Shown: piece after piece, positions 54,692-60,700 of the stretch | Position numbering within the stretch: position 1 is the first letter of the stretch | Layout of the letters: each line of letters opens with the position of its first letter | Origin: Closterium sp. NIES-65 | Lineage: Eukaryota; Streptophyta; Zygnematophyceae; Desmidiales; Closteriaceae | Direction of reading: 5' to 3' | NCBI GenBank assembly: GCA_948144175.1 | Contig: CANXME010000298.1 | Span: forward strand, 72,001 to 136,000 | Length of the DNA: 64,000 nucleotides | The notes under the pieces: generated by a model | Seen by the model: the letters and a program-made list of their open reading frames with translations, nothing else | Told to the model about the DNA's origin: nothing | The model's database searches: none | Position numbers and translations under genes: made by a program

Positions 54692-56326
54692 CGTATGGGA
54701 CAGTGTCCAATGGGGCAGGAGAAGGGGGTTAGATTTAGTGGAGGCACGAGGAGAAGGAAAGGGTGGTGCAGGGAGGGAGAGGAGGCTGGAGGAGAGTGAG
54801 GGTGTGAGGGCGTTGGAGGCATGTGGAGAAGCATCAGGGCCTGCTGCTATCACTGTTTCAGAAGAAGTGCCTGGTAGGTGTCGTGTCTGGTGGGTTAGTG
54901 CTGTGCTGCACGCTTGCTTGGTGGGTGGGTGGTTATTAACCAGATGGGATAGGCGGGCAGTAAAGGGTGTGAGGGCGTTGGAGGCGTGTGGAGAGGCATC
55001 AGGGCCTGCTGCCATTACCATGTCTGAGGAAGTTCCTGGTATGTTCCTGGAGTGTTAGGGGTGGCGATGCAAACCTTCAGCATCACGGGACTGTACGTCA
55101 CGTTTGTGCTCGCGCTCCTTCCTTCTTCCTCTTATTCCATCTCCCCTCACCCATTCAAATGTTTGGGGAAGCAATGCAAACGTTGAGGGAAACCAATCAC
55201 AGGGCTGTGTGTCACGTTCATGCCTTCCTTTGCTTCTTCCCTCTCCACTTCCTCCCTCCGCCCATCTTCCACTCAACTCACATCTACCCTAACATGCAGC
55301 CGGGGTGCTAGGGGAGGCGATGCAGGCCTTGAGCATCACGGTGCCGTACATCACGTTCATGCTGCCCTTGAGCTGACTCATTTGCTTCTTCCCTCTCCCC
55401 TTTCCCCCTCCCGCTGTCTCCCATTCAACCCTCCTCTTATCCCAACACAGCCGGGGTGCTAGGGGAGGCGATGCAGACATTCAGCATCACGGGCCTCTAC
55501 GTCACATTCGTGCTTGCTCTGGGGCGACTCATTCGCTCACAGAGTTCTGATCTTCGCCTCAAGATACCCTACGAGAACCTGCCCTCCTGTGAAAGGCAAG
55601 TACTTCTCTCATGCGCCTTTGAAATAGGCACCTCAGAATTGTCAGGCGCCTTAGGCACCTCAGAGCCTTAAGAATCAGAGCTCTGGACTTCGCCTCAAAA
55701 TACCCTACAAGTATCTTCCCTTCTGCGTAAGGCAAGTCCTTTGTAGGCACCATTGGAATAGGCACTCTAGAACCCTCAGGAACTGAGCTCTGACCTTCGC
55801 CCCAAGATTCCCTATGAGAAACTGCCCTACTGCAGGCAACTCTGATTTAAACCTCTGAAATAGGCAGGCAGAATTTGCAGGCACCCTAGGAACCTCAGAA
55901 AAATAGTTCTGGTTTTTGCCTCAGTAGGTTCCGCTAAACTCTACGGTCGTGGAAATCTAGTGGACATCTCTAGTCACAGGTAGAGGAAGCGAGTGAACAT
56001 CATTTGGACAAGCCACATCTTTGGCTCACCGTTTCTCATTCCAGATGGGCCTTTCTTCCCTTATATGTTTCTTTCCCTTTTCTGTTGCTCTGATTGTTTC
56101 TTTTTTAACAACATTTTTTCTTTCCATATCCCCATCCATGTCTATGCCGATACGTGTGTCTATACTCCCAACAACGAACAGGCTCATGGCTATATGTGAA
56201 GATTTATATGCAGCACGAGCAGAGGGGGACCTGGAGCTGGAAGAAGGGCTTTATTGGACTTTAATTAAAATATATCGCTCACCGCATGTGCTTCTTGAAT
56301 ACACCAAGGGTGACAAAGCTGATTGA
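28242..56326 (+). CDS. PIEZO: PIEZO mechanosensitive cation channel, 19 exons, about 4,478 aa
   Basis: Exons: 28242-28378, 28606-28810, 29052-29629, 29761-30019, 30358-30847, 31138-31325, 32173-32395, 32828-34029, 34549-35610, 36359-37004, 37573-38357, 43329-48204, 48607-48773, 49376-49765, 51827-51985, 52963-54240, 54372-54873, 55451-55595, 56182-56326. All phases agree. PIEZO is a trimeric stretch-gated cation channel; plant forms act at plasma or vacuolar membranes. Family marks are many hydrophobic blade segments, PPYFVQV (exon 12), SLTPSADVAKRLGR, LEDIYASLYLVTCDRK, the cap start IYSSGNPAN (exon 16), the inner helix LYVTFVLALGRLIRS (exon 18), and the C-terminus AICEDLYAARAEGDLELEE. Plant homologues are near 2,500 aa; the excess is low-complexity Ser, Gly, Ala and Gln, mostly in the 4.9-kb exon 12. 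The N-terminus is less certain: homologues have roughly 130 more residues before the first matched helix. Confidence 0.93.
28888..28921. repeat. (TA)n microsatellite in PIEZO intron 2
   Basis: A TA run of about 30 bases follows GTATATACATATA and ends at TCG. An imperfect TTTTG run precedes it at 28836-28858. Confidence 0.9.
29941..30292 (+). repeat. Donor-side echoes of PIEZO exon 4
   Basis: The exon 4 end (TGCCTCCTGTTCTATCTGCT to CCTCTTGTAAGTCA) is copied at about 30069-30150. The intron after that copy (GTAAGTCAAAAGTGAATCC to GTGAGCCTGCC) is copied again at 30228-30292. Confidence 0.85.
30202..30219. repeat. Perfect 18-bp intronic palindrome
   Basis: TTTTGAGTCGACTCAAAA, identical to 2215-2232 in a different gene 28 kb away, lies between two intron 4 echoes. 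Confidence 0.85.
31057..31074. repeat. Intronic palindrome, GAGGCGCCTC type
   Basis: TTTTGAGGCGCCTCGAAA is an 18-base palindrome with one mismatch pair, in PIEZO intron 5. Confidence 0.75.
31345..31800 (+). repeat. Three donor-side echoes of PIEZO exon 6
   Basis: The exon 6 interior and end (CTGCTCTTTGCTGCCACTGA to CAACTGGTGAGTCC) recur at about 31360-31505, 31550-31685 and, degenerate, 31735-31800. Two copies keep the CAGCTGGTGAGTC donor. The exon 6 donor at 31326 was preferred over CTTGGTGAG at 31306 because only it is in phase with exon 7. Confidence 0.8.
31905..32580 (+). repeat. Echoes flanking PIEZO exon 7 on both sides
   Basis: An upstream copy (CCCAGGCCATCATCCCAGC to CCCTTCCCATGGCCGCTGCT) spans 31918-32050. 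A downstream copy (ATGGCCGCTGTTCGAGCTTG to AAGGGCCCTCCATGT) spans 32463-32575. Exon 7 itself is the copy at 32173-32395, chosen because both phases fit. Confidence 0.75.
32700..32750 (+). repeat. Acceptor-side echo of PIEZO exon 8
   Basis: GTATCTCTGCTTGGCATACC and CTGCTTTTGCAACAGA match the exon 8 start at 32830-32870. Confidence 0.8.
34095..34185 (+). repeat. Donor-side echo of PIEZO exon 8
   Basis: TTTGGGTTCCAGGTGGTGGT to CACAGTGCTATTCTGC repeats 33957-34030. The donor position reads CTGCTGGTGGATGG instead of CTGCAGGTGAGG. Confidence 0.85.
34308..34500 (+). repeat. Two acceptor-side echoes of PIEZO exon 9
   Basis: CATCTCCTCTTGTGCAGTG followed by a CTRGGCYTTR-like start recurs at 34311 and 34421 before the working exon at 34549. 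Both echoes keep the CTTGTGCAG acceptor and part of TACGAAGACACTGCTATTAG. Confidence 0.88.
34857..34975 (+). repeat. (GGA)n tract coding for poly-Gly in PIEZO exon 9
   Basis: An almost pure GGA run, in frame, gives about 40 consecutive glycines in a cytoplasmic-type loop. It is the longest homopolymer in the protein. Confidence 0.9.
35620..35930 (+). repeat. Donor-side echoes of PIEZO exon 9
   Basis: GATTTCATGTAAGC-like donors recur at 35672-35690 and 35860-35880. Each comes with the following CTCTATGGAGTT-type intron bases, and the second with the preceding CACACTTCTTTTCACT. Confidence 0.8.
35931..36358 (+). repeat. Four tandem acceptor-side echoes of PIEZO exon 10
   Basis: Units start at 35931, 36053, 36175 and 36284 and end at the working exon. 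The first two are 122 bp each with no difference I can see; the next are about 109 and 117 bp and diverged. Each holds AACATTGTCTCGCTGCTC, a pyrimidine stretch, an AG, and GTGGTCGTGCTGTACCTACT or a variant, so each repeats the intron end plus the first ~60 bases of the exon. Confidence 0.92.
37050..37345 (+). repeat. Donor-side echoes of PIEZO exon 10
   Basis: AGGCGGCCCCACCCGCCCAAGA to GACTGCTGGCTCGGTGAGTT at 37059-37160 repeats the exon 10 end, which encodes a CxxCW...CxxCW motif. Shorter copies of CAGCACTGACTCGAAGGAACC follow at 37255-37285 and 37311-37333. Confidence 0.88.
37366..37391. repeat. Perfect 26-bp intronic palindrome
   Basis: CGACTTTTGAGGC followed by its exact reverse complement, in PIEZO intron 10. 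It is the best member of a family with a GAGGCGCCTC or GAGTCGACTC centre and TTTT/AAAA arms. Confidence 0.9.
38430..38688 (+). repeat. 5' LTR of the intron 11 copia element
   Basis: TGTTAGAAATAGG to TTTCTATCA, with a TATATC stretch near its start. Confidence 0.93.
38689..38700 (+). other. Primer-binding site, exact initiator-Met tRNA match
   Basis: TGGTATCAGAGC follows the 5' LTR immediately. Confidence 0.93.
38859..39164. mobile_element. 306-bp hAT-type MITE, highly palindromic
   Basis: The ends TAGGGATGAGCAA and TTGCTCAACCCTA are near-perfect inverted repeats, flanked by the perfect 8-bp duplication CCATGGGT (38851-38858 and 39165-39172). The interior is full of CGAACACG and CGTGTTCG in both orientations, so the whole element could fold on itself. 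There is no coding frame. It is not closely similar to the hAT element at 11964, so the source transposase is elsewhere. Confidence 0.93.
39280..42564 (+). pseudogene. Copia Pol remnant: integrase, RT, RNase H
   Basis: The integrase zinc motif H-H-R-L-G-H with C-L-D-C (39495-39620), core motifs VIIDDYSRY (39754) and SDGGGEF (39880), then a frameshift near 39970. RT follows with FKARYCAKGFTQKHG (41205), a frameshift near 41275, PMYGLKQAPREWH (41458) and the catalytic YVDD (41599). RNase H has CEAELYAGTMGAQEARW (42229) and ADLFTKSL (42481). There is a stop near 41815. It is inactive. Confidence 0.9.
42576..42585 (+). other. Polypurine tract of the intron 11 copia element
   Basis: CTAGGGGGTG immediately before the 3' LTR. 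Confidence 0.75.
42586..42843 (+). repeat. 3' LTR of the intron 11 copia element
   Basis: Matches 38430-38688 with scattered substitutions and one small indel, then the target copy GTGCG. Confidence 0.93.
42855..42975 (+). repeat. Donor-side echo of PIEZO exon 11
   Basis: GTGGATCTGACCATGTTTGT to TCCAAGCAGGAG and GTGAGG repeats the exon 11 end at 38259-38362 with few changes. It encodes L-F-Q-Q-I-L-L-F-T-S-K-Q-E in place of L-F-Q-Q-V-L-L-F-T-T-K-Q-E. It has a donor but no obvious acceptor after the copia insertion, so use as an alternative exon is unproven. Confidence 0.88.
43091..43300 (+). repeat. Two acceptor-side echoes of PIEZO exon 12
   Basis: CACAGGAGTGGGAACGACAG (43097) and ACAGGAGCGGGACAGGCAG (43213) precede the working ACAGGAGCGGGACAGGCAGA at 43325. 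Each continues with a GTGGCAG..GAGCATC.GCGGCAGCT stretch. The second has an in-frame TGA. Confidence 0.88.
48279..48292. repeat. Intronic palindrome, GGCGCC centre
   Basis: TTCAGGCGCCTGAA, a 14-base perfect palindrome followed by AAA, in PIEZO intron 12. Confidence 0.65.
48440..48545 (+). repeat. Acceptor-side echo of PIEZO exon 13
   Basis: CCCAGGAGGTCGCAGGGAGA to CTTCTACCAGTCGGCCGTCC matches 48602-48700 with a frame-neutral set of changes. It then diverges and has no donor. Confidence 0.88.
48896..49200 (+). repeat. Two acceptor-side echoes of PIEZO exon 14
   Basis: CCCCTACAAGCAGACGCA opens copies at 48903 (about 80 bases of exon) and 49025 (about 165 bases, to CCCACAACACCATC), before the working copy at 49376. 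The second echo is almost identical to the working exon but lacks its 3' half. Confidence 0.92.
49800..51300 (+). repeat. Three donor-side echoes of PIEZO exon 14
   Basis: Copies end at donors near 49911 (CTCAAGGTACGC), 51070 (CTCGAGGTATGC) and 51274 (CTCAAGGTACGA). Each carries GACTGGTGGTGCACCAAAAC, and the last two include more of the exon interior (CTGCAGCTCAAGCACGG). They alternate with the intron start (GCTGTTAGCAATGCAA), so the unit spans the junction. The 896-bp insertion at 49976 splits the array. Confidence 0.9.
49976..50871. mobile_element. 896-bp LTR-like insertion (solo LTR or short non-autonomous LTR element)
   Basis: A TG..CA segment (TGCGGAGATAGC to CCCGTTGACA) is flanked by GTGCT on both sides (49971-49975 and 50872-50876). 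The next exon 14 echo shows the empty site, GCTGTGCTCTCAGC, at 51130. There is no coding frame I can support. At about 50565-50660 it holds four or five imperfect 20-base units of GGCGCCCAGGTCGGCGTCCA. Confidence 0.8.
51425..51760 (+). repeat. Three acceptor-side echoes of PIEZO exon 15
   Basis: Copies of CAGCTAGAGGACATCTACGC and CTCTACCTCGTCACCTGCGA occur at about 51428, 51536 and 51685 before the working exon at 51827. The 51536 copy keeps the frame for some 25 codons; the 51685 copy reaches TAA. Confidence 0.9.
52025..52460 (+). repeat. Donor-side echoes of PIEZO exon 15
   Basis: The exon 15 end (CTTTAGTCACAGTCATCTGGGCGCCCATGCTG) recurs in decaying form at about 52045, 52143, 52255, 52360 and 52420. 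Only the 52255 copy keeps CATGCTGGTGAGTC. Confidence 0.78.
52659..52930 (+). repeat. Two acceptor-side echoes of PIEZO exon 16
   Basis: GCAGATCTACAG to GGCAGGAGCGCCCGCTGCTA (52660-52800) and CAACTACCCCAATCC to GTGAACCTG (52867-52913) repeat the exon 16 start at 52963. Palindrome-like GAGGCGCCTC repeats lie just upstream at 52519-52560. Confidence 0.88.
54414..54482 (+). repeat. (AGC)n tract coding for poly-Ser in PIEZO exon 17
   Basis: About 22 pure AGC triplets in the reading frame, followed by a GGC stretch and a second AGC run at 54643-54690. The flanking motif TGGTGGGTGCTG at 54523 is also echoed in intron 16 at 54291. Confidence 0.9.
54960..55045 (+). repeat. Donor-side echo of PIEZO exon 17
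   Basis: GGTGTGAGGGCGTTGGAGGC to GAGGAAGTTCCTG and GTATGT repeats 54801-54879. The frame is open and the donor is present. Confidence 0.9.
55046..55375 (+). repeat. Three acceptor-side echoes of PIEZO exon 18
   Basis: Copies of GGGGTGCTAGGGGAGGCGAT and CAGCATCACGGGCCTCTACG start near 55056, 55159 and 55303, ahead of the working exon at 55451. The third keeps a GCAGCCGGGGTG acceptor. Confidence 0.9.
55596..55601 (+). promoter_or_regulatory. GC-AG splice donor of PIEZO intron 18
   Basis: Exon 18 ends GAAAG and the intron starts GCAAGT, the consensus of GC-AG introns. Only this donor gives phase 2 into the last exon, restoring E-N-L-P-S-C-E-R-L-M-A-I-C-E-D across the junction. Confidence 0.85.
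55672..55845 (+). repeat. Two donor-side echoes of PIEZO exon 18
   Basis: CTTCGCCTCAAAATACCCTAC to GTAAGGCAAGTCC (55688-55740) and CTTCGCCCCAAGATTCCCTA to CTGCAGGCAACTC (55795-55843) repeat the exon end. The first echo also keeps the GC-type donor. Confidence 0.85.
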
Positions 56327-57772
56327 CCAAATATGAAAATTTCCAAGTGAGCGTTTTTCTACACATGCATTCTTTCCATTTCCATGGTATTCATTCAGTG
56401 TGAGTAGCTCTGGACTTCCGTTATTCAGCACCACATGCATGAAATGAGTAATGACAGTGTCATGCTACTAAAACATGCATAAACCTAAATCTACACAATA
56501 TGACATGAGAACAAGCAGTAAGAAATGCAAGCCACCTAGAATCAGGACGAAGCTGTATGTTGCTGACAACTGGTGACATTCTGGCCATTTTTGAGGTGGG
56601 TGAGCTGGTCGGTTTCGGTGGTGAAGACTCTTGAAGGTTGGGGGTAGTTTTGAGTTTGCGTACAGTTCCAACGGGTATGCTCGATACAATGTACACTGAA
56701 GTGTGTATTGTGAAGTCCTTCTCTTGTACTCCATTTTCTAGCCGAGTTTGTAAGCTGTATTGACCTTGGCTTGTTTTTGTTGTTGTCCCCTTTCTCTCTT
56801 GGGCTGCTGAATCTGCTTTTCCTCCCTGCTTTTGACCTTTGATGCATTTCGTTACAGTTCTGCACAGATCATATGCCACACGGCCATCCCGCGTTGTTGA
56901 GGTGTGACTTCTGGTGGGCTTGTTCAGTGGTCTCTGGTCACCATCCCAGTTGCTGTATAGACAGACAGCTAGACACCTCTGTTTGATACATTCCCGAGTT
57001 TCTTTTAGATTGTTGGGCTACATAATATTTAATTTCCTATGAATTGTCTTCTGCGAAGTTGAGACCGCGTATCCTTCTACAACTACTCCAAAGCCCGATG
57101 TTTAGAAAATCCTAACTTCGTTCCAGCATGATTGGTGCATCGATTCCGGCGTGTTGCAATTCGCGGTGCACTGCATCGGCTCGGCTCGTGGTACGGATTA
57201 AAACTTACAAGAAGGCTCCAGGAATGCAATATAGGCGTAAAACTTTTACAGAAACTCGCAGAAAAAAGTATTACTTAACAAAACTTAGGTAAATAGCTAT
57301 TTGAATCACTATCTTGAAACTTTCCTTTCCCGAATCAGTGCCCGTGTTTGGCCTCCCGCCTGCCTGGAGCCTTCCAAACGTCCCAAGCCTATGCAGTGCA
57401 CCGGCAATTGCAACACGCCTCTGATGCTTCGAAACAGTTGAGATGCCCCTGAATTTACCAGGTATACGTGCACTCATTCGAAGGAAGTCACCCAACCGAA
57501 CAGACAGCAATAAGTTTCGCCCGAAAAACGCAAGACGACAAACGATGTGACTGCCAGCTGACCTGACGAATCTTGCGAGCCACCACCACCACACACCACC
57601 ACCACCATCACCACCACCAAAGTTCAAGTTCTGATGAGCTCGGAGCTGCTGCCAGTTCTGAGTTTTGCAATTACTACTCCGATTTCGCAGTCTACAGATA
57701 TTTCTAGTACTAGTACTAGTACTGCGACTAGCAATAATTTCGTTGAACGCCCAACTGCCACTCATCGCCGAA
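56327..57772. other. PIEZO 3' flank and intergenic stretch
   Basis: No gene is supported. Open frames on the minus strand here lack any recognisable domain. A CCA-rich run lies at 57580-57622 and a CTAGTA microsatellite at 57704-57722, just before the next gene. Confidence 0.5.
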
Positions 57773-60700
57773 ATGGCTAATACATCCCTCCGCGGCACAG
57801 GGGGCGCCGCCGTTGACCAGAAGCGGGAAATTGTGAAGTCCGAAGCATTGACGGCGAGTTCGGAGGTTACTGGAGTGTGCGAGAAAACGTCCACGAAATG
57901 CGTCAAGATTAGACCGCTTCGGGACGTCCTTCGAGACGCAAGCATATTCGCCGCTGTTACAACTACGAGTAGCACGAAAACCAGTTCAGCCGCGCAGAAA
58001 CGACCGCCGCCCAGGCGACTCCGAGTCGCCGGCCGCGGAAGAAATGTATCTTCGCCACCGCATCGCTTATCCGCCGCTGCTAAACAGCCGGCGCACGGCG
58101 GCGGAGGCGCGAAATGGCGGCAGCACCCAACGGAGGCAAAGGGCAACTTTAACGATCCTGGAAATGGGCGGAGACCTAGATCGTCAGTGGCTGAAGTAGG
58201 GCAATCCAACTGCAGAAATGTAGCGGGATCTCAGGGCCTTCAACCTGAAGCAGATGACAAGGATTCCGACTTGAAGCCCATGCAAGTCATTGATGCATCT
58301 TCGGACGACGACCTGATTGACCTGGTTGACTCCGACGAGATCTCGTTGCAAGGCAGTGATTATCCGATGATGAGTCATGGTCAGCATGGTCAGCCGTGTC
58401 AACGACGTCAACGGAAGGGCAATCTGAAGGCCTTACTAGCAACCAAACCGCCGCCTGTGAAGCAGCAGGTAATATTTGAGAGCTGATTCTTTTCTGGTGC
58501 CAGAATCATGTTTGCCACAGCTTGTTCTTTGCTTCCGCCTAACGCAACACACCAGTAGTACTATCCACTAGTAGACTCAAGCGGCCTAGGGCACCGCACT
58601 AGTGATACTGTTATTACTTGTCCGTTCCCATGGAAATACTACTATTTTTCTGCACCTTCCTCCTTTCTTTTTCCCCCTCGCCCCTTTCCTTTGTCCGCTT
58701 TTCTTCCTCGCCCAACCCTGTTCACTCTTCTTCCCTATCGCGGCTTCCTAGATTTATTTCATGATCTATTTCTAGAAAGTTAGGTCTTTGTTTTGCGCGC
58801 CTGATTCCAGCATGGCACTCTTTGCATCGCCACCTACTTATCCATCTTGAACCAGCTCAATCATCCTACACTGGTGTTCATACCTTCTCCCCTTTGTCCC
58901 CTGCTTCCTGAAGGATCATCCATTCCTTCTTCTTCTTCTTCTTCTTCTTCTTCTTCTTCTTCTTCTTCTTCTTCTTCTTCTTCTTCTTCTTCTTCTTCTT
59001 CTTCTTCTTCTTCTTCTTCTTCTTCTTCTTCTTCTTCTTCTTCTTCTTCTTCTTCTTCTTCTTCTTCTTCTTCTTCTTCTTCTTCTTCTTCTTCTTCTTC
59101 TTCTTCTTCTTCTTCTTCTTCTTCTTCTTCTTCTTCTTCTTCTTCTTCTTCTTCTTCTTCTTCTTCTTCTTCTTCTTCTTTCTTCTTCTTCTTCTTCTTC
59201 TTCTTCTTCTTCTTCTTCTTCTTCTTCTTCTTCTTCTTCTTCTTCTTCTTCTTCTTCTTCTTCTTCTTCTTCTTCTTCTTCTTCTTCTTCTTCTTCTTCT
59301 TCTTCTTCTTCTTCTTCTTCTTCTTCTTCTTCTTCTTCTTCTTCTTCTTCTTCTTCTTCTTCTTCTTCTTCTTCTTCTTCTTCTTCTTCTTCTTCTTCTT
59401 CTTCTTCTTCTTCTTCTTCTTCTTCTTCTTCTTCTTCTTCTTCTTCTTCTTCTTCTTCTTCTTCTTCTTCTTCTTTCTTCTTCTTCTTCTTCTTCTTCTT
59501 CTTCTTCTTCTTCTTCTTCTTCTTCTTCTTCTTCCTTCTTTCTTCTCTTCTTCTTCTTCTTCTTCTTCTTCTTCTTCTTGCTTCTTCTTCTTCTTCTTCT
59601 TCTTCTTCTTCTTCTTCTTCTTCTTCTTCTTCTTCTTCTTCTTCTTCTTCTTCTTCTCTTCTTCTTCTTCTTCTTCTTCTTCTTCTTCTTCTTCTTCTTC
59701 TTCTTCTTCTTCTTCTTCTTCTTCTTCTTCTTCTTCTTCTTCTTCTTCTTCTTCTTCTTCTTTCTTCTCTTCTTCTTCTTCTTCTTCTTCTTCTTTCTTC
59801 TTCTTCTTCTTCTTCTTCTTCTTCTTCTTCTCTTCTTCCTTCTTCTTCTTCTTCTTCTTCTTCTTCTTCTTCTTCTTCTTCTTCTTCTTCTTCTTCTTCT
59901 TCTTCTTCTTCTTCTTCTTCTTCTTCTTCTTCTTCTTCTTCTTCTTCTTCTTCTTCTTCTTCTTCTTCTTCTTCTTCTTCTTCTTCTTCTTCTTCTTCTT
60001 CTTCTTCTTCTTCTTCTTCTTCTTCTTCTTCTTCTTCTTCTTCTTCCTTCTTCTTCTTCTTCTTCTTCTTCTTCTTCTTCTTCTTCTTCTTCTTCTTCTT
60101 CTTCTTCTTCTTCTTCTTCTTCTTCTTCTTCTTCTTCTTCTTCTTCTTCTTCTTCTTCTTCTTCTTCTTCTTCTTCTTCTTCTTCTTCTTCTTCTTCTTC
60201 TTCTTCTTCTTCTTCTTCTTCTTCTTCTTCTTCTTCTTCTTCTTCTTCTTCTTCTTCTTCTTCTTCTTCTTCTTCTTCTTCTTCTTCTTCTTCTTCTTCT
60301 TCTTCTTCTTCTTCTTCTTCTTCTTCTTCTTCTTCTTCTTCTTCTTCTTCTTCTTCTTCTTCTTCTTCTTCTTCTTCTTCTTCTTCTTCTTCTTCTTCTT
60401 CTTCTTCTTCTTCTTCTTCTTCTTCTTCTTCTTCTTCTTCTTCTTCTCTTCTTCTTCTTCTTCTTCTTCTTCTTCTTCTTCTTCTTCTTCTTCTTCTTCT
60501 TCTTCTTCTTCTTCTTCTTCTTCTTCTTCTTCTTCTTCTTCTTCTTCTTCTTCTTCTTCTTCTTCTTCTTCTTCTTCTTCTTCTTCTTCTTCTTCTTCTT
60601 CTTCTTCTTCTTCTTCTTCTTCTTCTTCTTCTTCTTCTTCTGCTTCTTCTTCTTCTTCTTCTTCTTCTCCTGCTTCTTCTTCTTCTTCTTCTTCTTCTTC

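Noticed and set aside
56460..56879. Minus-strand frame of 139 codons downstream of PIEZO
   Set aside because: No domain, no splice or start context, and its position fits the PIEZO 3' flank.
57271..58209. Minus-strand frame of 312 codons
   Set aside because: It overlaps the plus-strand exon at 57773-58468, whose ATG, donor and phase match the next exon. The minus frame has no domain or splice support.
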